Below, one piece after another: positions 35,652-47,965 of a stretch of DNA of 64,000 nucleotides (its first letter is position 1; the number at the start of each line of letters is the position of its first letter). The position numbers were made by a program, and so were the translations under genes. The notes beneath the pieces were generated by a model, which saw only the letters and a program-made list of their open reading frames with translations, was not told the origin of the DNA and did no database searches. This stretch comes from Whalleya microplaca (lineage: Eukaryota; Ascomycota; Sordariomycetes; Xylariales; Xylariaceae): the NCBI GenBank assembly GCA_022497155.1, contig MU385732.1:62001-126000 (forward strand), in the 5' to 3' direction.

Positions 35652-36978
35652 TCAGATTTCAGTCTTTTCCAGCTTCTTTGCCAGCGCATCGACTTCATCG
35701 TCTTTAAGCTGGACCGTAGGCTCCTCCTGAGCCTCTTCGGCCTCCTTCACTAATTTCTCGGCCCTCTCCTCGGGAGGTACTTCCTCTTCCTCTTCCTCCT
35801 CCTCCTCATCCGAATCCAATTCCTCGAGGTCGCTGAGGCTATCAACACCCCACGTGTCCTCGTCGATTACATCGCCTCCTCGCTCCTCTTTTCGCTCCTC
35901 GAGAAGCTCCTGTAGTATCAGGATGGATTCATCATCTTCAGTGAACTTGTTTCCATTCAACTCGATTCTCCTCAGTGCAGGCAAGCCATCCTTGGCGGCG
36001 GAGGCGAAGCCCTTGACGCCGGCAGATGTGATGTCGTTGTACTGCAATCGAAGAGTCTCGAGCTTCTTGTTCTGCCCTTTGGAGAGGGCGTCGGCAAGAA
36101 GCACGCTACCTTTGGGGCCGAGCAGCGAGTCGCCGATGCCAAGCTCTTGTATGTCACCCCAGAGTGAAATCACCTTCGCCAGAGCTCTAGCCCCCTTGAT
36201 GGTGAATGTGTTGTCCTGCAAATCAAGGACCTTCAAGCCGGTCGTGTGATTCAGTCCTTCAGTCAGCAGTTGCTCGATTCCCTCCTGGCGAATGCCGTTT
36301 TGAACCATCTTAATCTCCTTGATGTTGTTGTGAAGGCTGAAGGCCTTCGCCCAGGCCAGCATGCTGCCATTTTCCAGCCTGTTGCGGCCACAGATGACTG
36401 TCTCGAGGTAGGGCACTTCTTGCCCCGACTTCCTAGCCGCCTCCTTCTTGGCATGTAGCTCGGAGAGGGCGTCGGCGATGAGAATACCGGCATGGGGGCC
36501 CAAGCCATTGTTGTTGAGGTATAGGTGCTGGAGGGGCACGTGGCTTGACAAGAAAGCGACCAGGGGCGCCTGAGTGTTCAGGCCGAATGCGTTATCGTTC
36601 AGGTTGATGGTGTGGAGATTGGGCAGGTTGAGAATGGAAGTCAGCAGAGAAGAGAGCGCCTCGGGGATCTCATTCAGCAAGCGACCAGTGAATATGTCGG
36701 CTAGGTTTGCGACCTATATGGTAGACAGAAAAGCCGGGTCAATAGGACAGGCACTTTGTGTTGTGTGTTTTGCGGCACCGTACCTTTAGAGACTTTTTCG
36801 TAGCCAACACCTCGCCAAGTCGTTTACATGCGCCGACGCCCAAGGTGTTTCCCAGTATGCGCACCTCCTCGACGTCGTCCATGGCGCGCAAGGGGCCGAT
36901 GTGGGCCTCGAGATCTTCGGCCGTGTCGAGTTTCAAAACCTTCCCCTCGAGGGAGAAGACTTTGTCGGGGGCAGCCAT
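35652..36978 (-). CDS. rna1: Ran GTPase-activating protein (RanGAP/Rna1)
   Basis: Cytosolic activator of Ran-GTP hydrolysis, needed for nuclear transport directionality. Exons 36784-36978 and 35652-36713 give 418 residues, normal for fungal Rna1. The N-terminus (FSLEGKVLKLDTAEDLEAH) leads into a ribonuclease-inhibitor-type leucine-rich-repeat crescent of about eleven repeats, for example VRILGNTLGVGACKRLGEVL, TINLNDNAFGLNTQAPL and LYLNNNGLGPHAG. The catalytic arginine is in ICGRNRLENGS near residue 165. From about residue 355 the tail is strongly acidic with long Glu/Asp runs, as in Rna1. The intron falls between two repeat units in phase 0. The gene is divergent from the F-box gene. Confidence 0.95.
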
Positions 36979-38268
36979 TTTATCAAAGAGGTTCTTTGTA
37001 CGCGCCTGTATAAAATGAGAGGTTGCGATGGTACCAGAGCAAATCTAAAGTGCAAGTAGAATGTTGATGTTGTGGAAAGGGTAAGGTTAGGAACCTTGGG
37101 GAAGTCAGGCTTGTCGCAGAGATGCAAGTGGGCGATGGTGGTGGGGGAGGGGTCAAGTAAAATTAATATGCACTTGATTTTCATGCACATGCTTTTTGAA
37201 CAAAGAATTTGATTGTCACTGTGAGCAACACGACCAACATGAGTATTGACTCATATTGCAGAGAATATATATATATATATATATTCAAATACTTATATTA
37301 TATATAATGTTATATACATTAAAAATGGTCAGCATATATCATTAATACTTACATGTATTTCACTGTAGTTTTATAAACAGAGAGGGTACATATATTTATG
37401 AACAATATTATTTATAGAATTTGCTTAATACCTAATATCCATAGATCCATAGATGTACACGGAATATTATGTGCATTACCTACATGCCCAGGTGTGTACT
37501 CACAGGTGTTAAGTTCTCGGGGTTTATGTATGTATATGCTCCATATTTTCGGCTCCAACCAACTATGTACCTAGGTAACCTACAGTTTACATGCGCGTCC
37601 CATCTCATTTATCACTTTCCCATACTCCGTACTCCGTACCTAGTCTTTTACCCCAATCCTCGGGACATCACACATTCCATGACACACATTCCATGCTTGT
37701 CAACTCCCATTATCTCACCTACGCAGAACTACAGTCGCCTCTCGTGTACTCATCCAAAGTAGCTGGTAGTCAGTCGGTCAGTCAGCCATTGATTATCCAG
37801 CATCAAACCATACACAACAAGTTCCAAGATTCTCAGCACCTCACAACATACTGCTAAACCGTTTGTATTCGAACCCCCGATCTCCTCAACTTTTCCACCC
37901 AGCCTTTGGGCGGTTCTGGAAGTCTAGATAGTCTTGCCGAGCTGAAAGCCCCATTGCGCTGGTATCCTCTGTTCGCTTGTTCTTCACATTTCGTCCTTCC
38001 AAGTTGGTCTCTGAAGGAGCCACATTTTCATTCGAAAGTGTGACGAGCCTTGAGAGTACATACAACTCACTTCCCATGAGTGGATCATTACCTTAGAGTA
38101 AATTATCCTCCTTTACTTCGCGACAAGTGTTGTTAGTGTACCGTGGTTGTTGCTATTGCCAACATGAGCCGCTGGTTTTCCCTTCCCAACCTAACCATAG
38201 CAGATCAGTAGCTCCGAGATAGCATCACGCATCAAGGAAGCGACCCCGGCAATCCCTTTGAGGAGAAC
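36979..38268. other. Divergent intergenic region, RanGAP / F-box gene
   Basis: About 1.3 kb with no supported gene. The segment 37255-37450 is extremely AT-rich and includes a 24-bp perfect palindrome. A CCTAGGTA word is near 37571. The short frames at 37469-37857 are not credited. Confidence 0.5.
37263..37286. repeat. Perfect AT palindrome, potential cruciform
   Basis: A 24-bp self-complementary GAA(TA)nTTC sequence in the AT-rich core of the RanGAP/F-box intergenic region. It can fold as a hairpin; function unknown. Confidence 0.8.
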
Positions 38269-41200
38269 ATGGCCACCAGCGGTTCCCAATACGGCTCGCG
38301 AATCATGCCTGTCCACCATGATTCGACTAATACGCCAGCCGAAGATGACATGATCCCCTTTGAGTCTGATAGCGACGAGTCCTCGTCGTCGGACGTTTCG
38401 ATGTCCGACATAGACAAAGAGGGCGAAGAGGACGAGCACAACGAACCCGTATCTATTGCTCACGATCCCACTGCAATCGGATCTTCATCGTCTGCTCCTC
38501 TAGCGGTCTCCTCGACTGCCACCTTTCCAGGCCAGGATGTCTCCAAGAAACGGAAGTCTCCTGAAGCGGTAACGAAACTGTCTAACATAGCCCTGTCAAA
38601 CAAGAAGGTAAAGCTAGATGGCAACTTTCTTGACGACCAAGCGTCTAGAACTGCTTTCCCATCAGACAAGTCTCTATTGCCTGCCGAGATATGGCATCGC
38701 ATATTTACTTTCGTTCCGCCAAGGGCGTTAGGTAATTTGTTGTGCGCCAACAAATTATTCAATGTTTATCTTGATCCTTTGTCTTCATTGCAGTGTAGCT
38801 TTCCACCGGTGCTTTCTCAAACCCATGCTTCCAGGCTGAAGCCTGACGCTATATTGCAAGCCTCAAGAAGACGATTCTGGAAGAGGATGCCGACTCCGTT
38901 ACGGTACAAGACTGAACTCGATATGTGGCGCCTTGCCTGTGGGAAAAGATGTCAATTCTGTGGTCAGGTAGATTCTGCGCAGCCCAAGTCGCCCAGTGAC
39001 CAAAGCCAATCTGGGTCTCAACCCGTGTGGACGTTTGGCTTTCGAATCTGTGGTCCGTGTCTCGTAGAGAAAACTGTTAAGGTACCATTCCATCAAATTC
39101 AACTCGAGGGACGATTGTCTGACTATCTGTCAAGGAACTTGACCTGCTACTTTCTCCCTCGGTACCCTCTGTACTAATCCCTGCGCTTCCATTTGGGCTG
39201 ATCACCGAAGACATGCGCATAGTATCACTAGATACACTCCAGAGAGGTCAAATTTCCACAGAACTGCAAGTATCAAAGGTTTACCTCTCTACACACGTGG
39301 AACGCTTGAAGCAAGAGTTCCTCTCCGTCAATTCGATGGGCCCCGCTACTACCGAGGAGTGGCTGAAAGGACTTGAAGCCCGGGGAAAGGAGCAGCTCAA
39401 CGATTCAATGCGATGGGCAAAGTGGGCATCAGCAGGCGGAATCGTCCAGATGCAGACGCTACTGTCCCCAGAAGGTCCATGGAGCCTGTCGGCTTCAAGC
39501 AGTACTGGGCCGGCTCTAGCAGAGGCTTCTTCGTTGACCGATAGATCACATCTAGGCTCAAGCAGCGCAGCTGGAACACCTGGGCCTTCCTGGCATAATA
39601 TACCTCCGGTCATACCGGCATCTCGACCTATGCCAGCCAGCACTGCTTCTTCTATACGTAAGTGGTTGCAATGTCTTTTTTTATATGCTCTCTAATCCAA
39701 CCTATCAGAAAACGGATCACTATCTCAGACGCAGCCCTCGTTTCAAAATGGTGCTCAATCTAATTTGTCTCGGTCTCGGACTCGTGAGGAGGTTCTCGAG
39801 CTGAAGGCAGCCCGACGAGCAGAGATTGAACGACGATCAATGGAACTCGAACCGCCTTTATTGCCAAACGTTTTGGTACATATTCCTTCATTCCAGGCAG
39901 CGATTCAGATCATTTCACCTCTCGACAATAATGCGTGGGACTTACTTAAGCCTCGCTTATTGGCACAACGAGCAGATGCTGAGCAGAGAGAGCAACGGGA
40001 ACAGGAGATCACGGCCCATTCACGAATCGCCCAGGAGCAATTCGAGGAGCGCCGTCATACCGAAGGGAGCAACGTAGAGACTAAACAATTCATAGACAAG
40101 GCCTGGGATGACGTTCAAGCATCACTTCGAGCCCAGATATCAGCATATGCCGATGAAATTATCCGAGATGGCTGGGGCGACGGACGGAAGGTCAACAAGG
40201 ACACCAGCCCGCAATTCGCTACTGGGGTTCTTCTTTATGTGCGCAAAAGGTTTTATGCGGAAATTGCAAAAGATGCAGCCGCCGCACAAGCTGCTGGTCA
40301 GGAGCCTATCCAGGATCCGCCACAAGGGCCATTCACGCGGAAGCTCACGCTTGAGAACATGAAATGGCTTTTCGACGTGAAGATCAAGCCTCATACTGAA
40401 TCATACCGGAGGGACCTCTTCTTCTGCAATGGTTGCGAAGGTAACCCAAAAGCATATGGATTTGAGGGTGTCATTCAGCACTATGCTGCTAAACATACGA
40501 ACGCCCTGAGCCTAGGTAGCATCGTGGTTCATTGGCGCGCTGAATGGCCCGAGACACCACCATTTATTTCAGAATCTGGAATCTCGAAGGCTTCACACGT
40601 GTCACAAAAACCCCCTGGAGCACCATACCCCTATAGTGCTTCTATCCCTCCGCATAGTTACGTTGCATACCCACCACCGCCAACGGCTGTCCCATACCAG
40701 CCATCTCCTTATCATGGTGGGCCTCCGCCTGGCTATGGACAACCTGGATATGGGCCGCCTCCCCAACACCAACCCCCATACGGAAACAGCGGCCCCTACA
40801 GCTCTTCGCAATATAATTATAACCATCCATATCCGACTCATCCGCCACCATACGTTCCACACGGAAGCCAATATCCTGGCCGGCAGCTGTCATTTTCTAG
40901 TGGAATTACCACCCCTCCGTCGACCTACCCCCCTGCTGGGGATGTTCATCATGGTAGCAACTATAGTGCTCATCAAAACAACTCTCGATTCAAGATCCCA
41001 TCTTCACAGAGTAGCTCGTTTACAAATGGCTCGTTTACAGATAAGTATCGCATTCAGCTCGAAGACCTAGCACGAAATTCACGCGAGTTATGGACCTCCA
41101 CTGCCGGTTTAAAAGAACTTCCGGGCAATATCAGGGTGTACGTTGTTATTTATCACGCGGTGAACCGATTCCTATCCAGATTTTTTGAGAAGCCACCATT

Positions 41201-43019
41201 GGCCATGTTCATAGATGGCCTTTCGAACAACAAGGAAATGCGTCCAGTACGTAATGTTAATGGACTTACGTGTAAGGCATGCAATTTTGGCTTAGGCAAC
41301 AGTATGCCGACCGATCAAGACCGCAAGGTGTTTTCATTGCCACAATTAGCCAACCATTTTCAGCAAAAGCACATCGAGCAACTACAAGTGATTGGTGTCC
41401 CAATTCTTGACTGGACTGTTGATATGGTTCATACTCCGGATCTTTCAATGCTATCTAGCCTTCGCAATATATCCAACATGGATAGCCAGAAGTTTGCGCT
41501 TATTTCCGATGCTTTTCCCCTAGCGAAGTATCCTGGCGGCTATTCGCAAAGCGTCTCTGGCGTCTCTGGCGACTATTTGAGCGCTTGGTCCAGTGGTAAC
41601 ATCACCCCTTATAACGATTTAATCAAAGATAGCATGCTGCCAGCCAATCAGTCACCTCCTGACTATGGTATTTCAACTACTTCTCGTCACGAGGCGCTGT
41701 CACGACAGCCCCTAGGTGCGGATGGCGCCTCCATGCCCAATCCACAACAAGACTCCATACAAGCAGTCCCGTTAAATCCGCACCATTTAGATCACAACCG
41801 CCCGGTCATACCACCATTGATAAGCCGTCCAAAATCCGAAGAGAGTGACTCGGGTCGGATATCCCCAGAGACATGGCATGCACCTGATGGACTAAAGCCG
41901 AATGGACGAAAGGAAGCATTCCCGAATCGACGGGATGCATCAGGGCAGGGTTTGAAGCGCAAGACCAACGAAAAAGCGACACCGGCGGACATCAAGCTGC
42001 AAGGGGCTAACGAGGAAGAATTGATAGCTGAGGAAGAGCGTCGTCAGGAAGAGGAGATTCGCGCAATGTGGGCTGCAGATCGTAAGGAGACTGCCAGACT
42101 TGCTTCCGCAAAAGTAGCACCCACTCGAGCAATAGAGTCTAGCATTCGAGAAGTAACGCTAGATCCACGGGATTCGAGAAGCTCTAGCGCTCAGCCCGTT
42201 GAACCAAGGCCACCGGTGTATTCGCATCAGATGCAGGGTCGTCAGGTATCGGGAGCTGTTCAAGAAACCGAAGATGATGATTTAATAGCTGGTCTAGAAT
42301 ATCAGCTGGATCAGCAGCAAGTTGGGTCTGAAGCATTTGACTATCAACCAAGGCATTTGAATGACGCTACCTACGAAAGAAATCTTTCCTACGCCCAACA
42401 CTCAAGTCGCGAACAGATTCATTCAAGCCGAACACATACTTATGAGCAAATCCGACCTGGATCACCTGTCTATGTTCGATACGAATCTAGAGCTCATCCC
42501 GAGCGCTATCGACAACATAGTCCGAGCACCCACATAGTTCAACCGGCACGTGGGCCAATTAGATCATCGGCAGTCTTAGAGGATGTACCATATGATCAAG
42601 CTCCTCGACAGGAGTTTTACCACATCTACACAGATGAACCACGAGCACGACCGGCTTCTCAATATACTACAGCCTATGAACTTGTCCCAGCCCGAGATTC
42701 TCAAGGTGATTATTACATCAGAAGGCCGATCAGACGTGGACCAGAACAAGGCCATCTCACATACGAGGAAGAACAACCTATTTATAGAGAAACTGCATCA
42801 CGGTACGGCTATGAACAGGAATTGGGGTTTCGTCAGCTACTTCACGACGCCGCTTCAAGAATCGAAGGTCCCTTGCAACAAGTCACCTACGAAAATAGGA
42901 GCGGGTCGGAAGGCATGCCCGCACGTCCTCGTTATGATTCACTTTCAAGAAACGACCCAGCTGCTTATGAGGACTACGATCCAAGATTTCCAGCAGCTCC
43001 CCCAAAGCGGCAGATTTGA
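38269..43019 (+). CDS. Large F-box and zinc-finger-like protein of unknown function
   Basis: Exons 38269-39081, 39135-39657 and 39709-43019 join to 1548 residues. Residues 1-130 are acidic and disordered with a basic KKRKSP/KKVK nuclear-localisation-like patch (about 93-116). An F-box (SLLPAEIWHRIFTFVPPRALGNLLCANKLF) lies at about 135-165, suggesting a substrate receptor of an SCF ubiquitin ligase. A zinc-ribbon-like pair CxxC (228-231) and CxxC (261-264) follows. Exon 3 holds a long Arg/Glu helix, then two CxxC...HxxxxH fingers: FFCNGCEGN...HYAAKH at about 685-708, and GLTCKACNFG...HFQQKH after a Pro/Tyr-rich linker. The last 400 residues are Tyr/Arg/Glu/Gln-rich and disordered, ending in PKRQI. 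The first splice junction is needed because the exon 1 frame stops at 39177; TVK-ELDLLLSPSVPSVLIPALPFGLIT fits a folded segment. Confidence 0.85.
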
Positions 43020-43465
43020 CATCGATCATAGGTTGATGGCAACATAACAACGGGATAACTAGTCATCTATGGATACTGGAGTGTTAGTACACTGTTCTGA
43101 ATTATCCATGCCACGATCAATTTTCGTACGCTGAGGGATTCACTGTAAATTTGCTATTGCAGACCATTTGGAAGGTCAAGGGTCCTTAATCATAATTGTG
43201 TAAATCACCCAATATGTATGGCTACACGGTACAGCAGGAGATACTAAGCTGGCTACAAATAAAATTGTTATGACACGATACCATATGCAATCATGTGTGT
43301 TGTACTACCAAACTGCTGTTGCTCCCAGAAACACCGATCCACGAGGACTCCCCAAGACAATGCGTCTCGACCTGCCACGTCCATCTAACCCGCGTTGATT
43401 TCCACCATTATCGTAGCTTGTGATGCAGTTCCCTGCCCTCGTCTTCCTCGATTTTTTGCACGTCT
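43020..43465. other. Convergent 3' region
   Basis: About 450 bp between the F-box gene and a minus-strand unknown gene. AT-rich with poly(A)-signal-like AATAAA at about 43258-43263; no gene seen. Confidence 0.5.
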
Positions 43466-45090
43466 TTATCCAATATTTCCTGAGGATCCACACCCCTGGG
43501 CCGCTATATCGCCCTCCAAGATCTCCATGGCGCGAATGCCGTCGGGAACCCCAAGCCAGGCGCACAGGTTGCGGCCGGCGTCAACTGCAGCATCCGTAGT
43601 TAGTCGTTATCTACCCGCCGCAGGCAGTCTGGCGAGAGATTTGGGGATTGAATACATATTTTTCAAAGTTGGAAGTTCTCGTTTATATCCTAATAAGTAG
43701 GGACATTTGTGCTTATAGATAGGGAGAAAGGGGTAACATGTAAATGAAACGAGATAAATACGACTCACCAACGCGCCACAACGCCTCCTCTTCCGCAAAG
43801 ACCCACTCGTCGTAGTCGCCCAACACGACGGTCTCGGCCCAGGCCAGCAGCCGGCCCATCGTCTCGACGGCCAATCGCTCCACGTTGAGGACGTTGAGCC
43901 GGTCCCGCTGCGAGCCCGTCCACTACAAGGTCCAGAGTCAGTAATTACTACTCATGAGTATTTATAGAAGTTCCGAGTCGTGTCTTGAGAGTGATGTACT
44001 CAAACAGCTTCCCGGGAAGGTAATTTGTACACATGGGATGATACTGTAAGGGTAGTAAATGACTCTGGAGTTTACTCACGAGCATATTGCAGATGCCGCT
44101 GATGTTCTTGAGGAGGGAGTTCGTGGGTGGCGGGATATATGGACGCGCGAAGGGGTTTCCTCTGTTTTTCTGATAGTGGAGGGGGCGGTTGCCGTTACTC
44201 GAGTTGACGTTGCTGCTGTCCGGGCTCGACTGGCCCTGGGATGAGGCCGCTGGCCCGTCGTCTGGGGTCGTGGACGACCGACTAGGCTGCAGCGGCGGCG
44301 AATCGCTCGCCCGCGCCCGGCGGTTGGCTTCGTGCGTGTTCAGGTATGTCTTGGTCGACTCTAGGCAGATATTGTGGACGGTGCGGACGATGGTGCAGAT
44401 GCGATGGACCTGCTCCGAGTTACTGCTATGGATACTGATTGTCCGCTCGTTTGTGGCTGACGAGGCTGCGGAGGGCTGCTGGTCTGGCGCCGCCGGGTAG
44501 CGTTCTTGTACGGGGACATTTGCCGTTGCTGTTACTGGACACACAGGTGGATGCTGGTGATCTGAAGCTGCGTCGGCCGTGTATGGAATAATCGGATGGT
44601 CTGGAATACAAGAAGTTTGCCCAGTCTCGAGATAATTGGGGCTGGCCATCTCGAGAGGCCAAGGCGGAATAGGGCTAGGGATTCCATTCTTCTGGTGATA
44701 GCATAGGCAATGACCACTCAAACTGGGAGTGGCGACTTGAGATCCGTATGGAAGCTCTGACTGCCTAATCTTGTCCTCGCTAGAAGGCCGCGTATCAGCA
44801 GATGTCGCAAGGTGAGTGGCTGTATTGTTGACGGGATTTCTAGCATAATATTCCTTCCAGGCAGTATCAAGGGATGTCAAGGATGGGTGTTGTCCGTAGA
44901 AGGCAGACTGTCCTGGCCCCTGAGGTTCCGTGGGCTCCATGATAGAGGAACTGCAATCAGGTGAGTTAGGAGACGGTAAACCTGGACTCCCTCGATAGAT
45001 AAAATCACTTGGCGATCTCACGGGCTTCTGCATGATGAAGGTGAAGGTATTGTATTGGGAATAAGATATCACGGGAGGTCTTTCGTACAT
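43466..45090 (-). CDS. Ser/Pro-rich fungal protein of unknown function
   Basis: Exons 44080-45090, 43769-43922 and 43466-43584 give 427 residues. The N-terminal 230 residues are low-complexity (Ser, Pro, Gln, Thr). The C-terminal part looks helical and folded: SSNSEQVHRICTIVRTVHNICLESTKTYLNTHEANRRARA, then NSLLKNISGICNMLWTGSQRDRLNVLNVERLAVETMGRLLAWAETVVLG, DYDEWVFAEEEALWRVVDAGRNLCAWLGVPDGIRAMEILEGDI-like sequence. This resembles the regulatory C-terminal half of some fungal transcription-related proteins, but no Zn2Cys6 motif is present, so I assign no function. The open frame begins with GTG at 45177; ATG 45090 is the first in-frame ATG and sits 10 bp after a good acceptor, suggesting a leader intron. 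ATG 44940 (MEPTEPQ), just after another acceptor-like site, is an alternative start. The stop of ARPC1 is only 197 bp upstream. Confidence 0.72.
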
Positions 45091-45287
45091 ATTAATAGCA
45101 CTGCAAGAATCAAGAAAATTAGGCAAGGCGAACCGGAGACTTCCATGCCCCAGGGCGACTAAGACGGTAAAGACCACAGATTATTCAGGCTCCAACAAGA
45201 AAAGAACCGGTGAGAAATATTAGGGCCAGTAGACAAACAAACTGCTGAGACATCTCATCTTGATTCTGACATTCATTATCTCTAAGT

Positions 45288-46522
45288 CTAAGTACTCCAA
45301 ATGACAACTCTACCATCAACTCCGCTTGCTATATGCGCTGTTAGCCTAAGTCACCAACACAATAAAAACCCTCGAAGTGACGGGAAAGACTTACTGCTGA
45401 ATTTGCGGACAGAGGAACCACTCGACTCGTACACACGTACGGTCGAGATAGTGTTCTGGTGAACGGTCTTGAGCTGCGTGTCATCTTTGACCTTGCCCTT
45501 TAAGTCCATCTGCCGGAACATATGTAAGGCAGACTCCTCTCGAGCATCGCCCGAGCCGGAAGTTCCCTTGAATTCTAGCGTGCCGCTGAGCTGCCACCCA
45601 GATGGGCCGCCTTTGAACCTAAAGGCCTCGCAATCGTACCCAGCAGCAATAATCTCACTTTCGCCATTCCAGATCAGGCTCATGAAAGGCAACAGCTGGG
45701 TATTGACGCTGATGACGGCTTTCGGGGGTTGTTCAGGACCAGTAGGGTAGACAACGGTGATGCTGCTATCATGAGCAGCAAAAGCGAGAGCATCGCCGCT
45801 TGGGGAGAAGGCAACGGAGTGTACCCATCCGGCCGAGTTGTTCAGGAACTCGCCGCAGACGGTGTTAAATGGTAGACGCTCTCCCCAGACGCTTGGCTCG
45901 GGACGGGCGTCGACACCTTTGATGAAGCTCGAGAAGACCCTGGCATGCGCGTCGGTAGAGCCAGCAGCGAGGAGCACCGAGTTGGGATGCCAATTGACAG
46001 TGGTGATGGTGCTGCGAATAGGCTTCTTCAGGTGCTTGGAAACCCACCAATCGTTCTCCTCTTCGAAGTAGCAGATGGCAATGACCCTGTCACCAGAGCC
46101 AACGGCGAACTTGGTCTCGGACGGAGACCAACGGACGAAGGTTGCGGCTCGAGCAATTCGAAGGAGGACAAGGGTCGGTTTGTAGCCCGTGGGCGACTGT
46201 TCCCACACAAGAGCGTTTCGATCTGGATGCCAGATTAGACTTGTTGGCCGTGGCCCATGTGTGTTCACACAATGGGCGGATAGATATATAGATCTATACC
46301 TTGGGAGCAGGTGACGATTCGGCCACTGTTCGGGGCAATATCGACACTGGTGACTAGTTTATCATGGCCCTTCAGCTCATCCTTCAGCTTGAAGGCACTG
46401 CCTACTCTGCCATAAAGCTCGACGGCAGTGTCTTTGGCAACGGCCAGCGTCTTGTGGTCAGCCGAGAAGGAGTGGTCGGCGATAGGGCGATGGAAGAGAT
46501 GGTGGACTTCGGGAGCCGCCAT
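45288..46522 (-). CDS. arc40: Arp2/3 complex subunit 1 (ARPC1/Arc40), WD40 protein
   Basis: Core subunit of the Arp2/3 actin nucleator, acting in endocytic patches and at hyphal tips. Exons 46300-46522, 45395-46222 and 45288-45328 give 363 residues. It begins MAAPEVHHLFHRPIADHSFSADHKTLAVA and continues with the WD blades typical of ARPC1, including [80 protein letters not shown] and GWVHSVAFSPSGDALAFAAHDS. The last exon supplies SGVDGRVVIWST and stop, the expected end of the seventh blade. The open frame of exon 1 starts upstream with GTG; ATG 46522 is the first in-frame ATG and matches homologues. Divergent from the U2 B'' gene. Confidence 0.96.
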
Positions 46523-47129
46523 GTTGGTAATTGGGGTTGTCGTCGGGCCTGCGATAGGAGTATAGCTCTCTACTACCACATCTGAGTTGTTTTGGTTAGA
46601 ATTGAGGACGGCACAGATGTAGTAGGAGGGAGTGTATTATATGTAGGGCTCACCGACCTGTAATGTGTTGTGCGCTCGGTGGAGTTTCAGGGCCCCCAAG
46701 GTCGGCGTGCTGGTGGTGGGCTGGCTGCCTACATACATCCATGTGCATGCGTAGCAGCCTACGTAGGTACATGTACCCAGGTAGGTAGGTAGTGCGTCAT
46801 CACCAACCCATTGGTACATCCATGTAGCTAAGCCACAGCAGGTGATACCTAGATAAGCACATATCCGTATGTACCTATGTACACATGCATACAACTGCGT
46901 GTGGCTGATAAAGCGATTAGCGCCTGGAACCTTTAGGTATTCTGTATATCTCGAAATTATCAATGGAACTCCAATTGAACTTACCTGCATCCTTTTTAGC
47001 TTCCTACCTATATATCACCACACACGCCATCGTCTACGTTTCTGCCGCACATACTATAGGTTCTGCCAGCCTACCTTTCACTTTCAATCGAGAAAATCAA
47101 TCAGCAAGAGAACAACAGCCTATCTCACC
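46523..47129. other. Divergent promoter region, ARPC1 / U2 snRNP B''
   Basis: About 600 bp shared by two divergent housekeeping genes. It contains GTAGGTAGGTAG and ACATACAT words around 46730-46890. The last 110 bp before 47130 are pyrimidine-rich, fitting a transcription start region. No gene is seen. Confidence 0.5.
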
Positions 47130-47867
47130 ATGGCTGCTGCTGCTGCCACCACCCGAGCGCCAGCCTCCAAGGCTGTGGTGAAGACACCTCCAATTCCGCC
47201 AAACCAGACGTAGGCACTCAAGTCCAGCCACATCACTCAGAGCCCATGCTAATTAATGTGCACGGTAGACTGTATGTTACGAATCTGCCGTCTGCGAAGA
47301 TAAACAAGGCAGACCTCACAACCGCGCTCTACATGCTGTTTTCCACTTACGGCCCTGTGCTCGACGTTGTCGCGCTCAAGACCATGAAGATGCGCGGCCA
47401 AGCTCATATAGTCTTCCGCGACGTACAGGCAGCCACTCAAGCAATGAGGTCATTAGGGGGTCTCCAATTCTTGGGCAAAGAGCTTGTACGTACTGTGTCT
47501 CGCGTGCCCCTTATGTTGCTTTCTATTCCACCTCGCTAATCACCTTCGCCCGCAGCGTATTCAATATGCGAAATCAAAGTCGGACACAATCGCCAAGCTG
47601 GACGGGACCTACAAGATGCCGGGATTTGGCGCCGGTGCCAGCAGCGTTGAATTGACGGAAGTACAGCAGAGTATCTTTAATGCCCCGGCACCTGGATCGG
47701 CTCCTGCTCACGGCCTGCCTGCGAAGCCACCCCAGAGTACGGAGCGTGCTGTGGCCGATTCCAAAAGTCCAGATACTCGTGGTCAGAAGCGACCTCGGGA
47801 CGAGGAGGAAGAAGAGGAGGACAGCGACGAGGATGTGGCGATGGAAGAGGACAGCGACGACGAATGA
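47130..47867 (+). CDS. U2 snRNP B''/U1A-type RNA-binding protein (Msl1-like)
   Basis: Spliceosomal protein that binds U2 snRNA stem-loop IV. Exons 47130-47209, 47269-47485 and 47556-47867 give 202 residues. An Ala-rich lead of 27 residues precedes one RRM: RNP2 is LYVTNLP, followed by KINKADLTTALYMLFSTYGPVLDVVALK, and RNP1 is RGQAHIVF; the last strand reads GKELRIQYAKSKSD, which is the U1A/U2B'' signature. The C-terminal half is Pro/Ala-rich then strongly acidic (runs of Glu and Asp). Only one RRM is present, as in yeast Msl1, not two as in the animal proteins. Introns split the RRM in phases 2 and 0. Confidence 0.93.
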
Positions 47868-47965
47868 AGATATCAACGCGTTAATTCCAGAGCAAAACTC
47901 CCACTATTGCTTATCAATAGCATAGGCTGATGCTGGTTCAGTATTCGCCTGGGCACCTAAACTTG

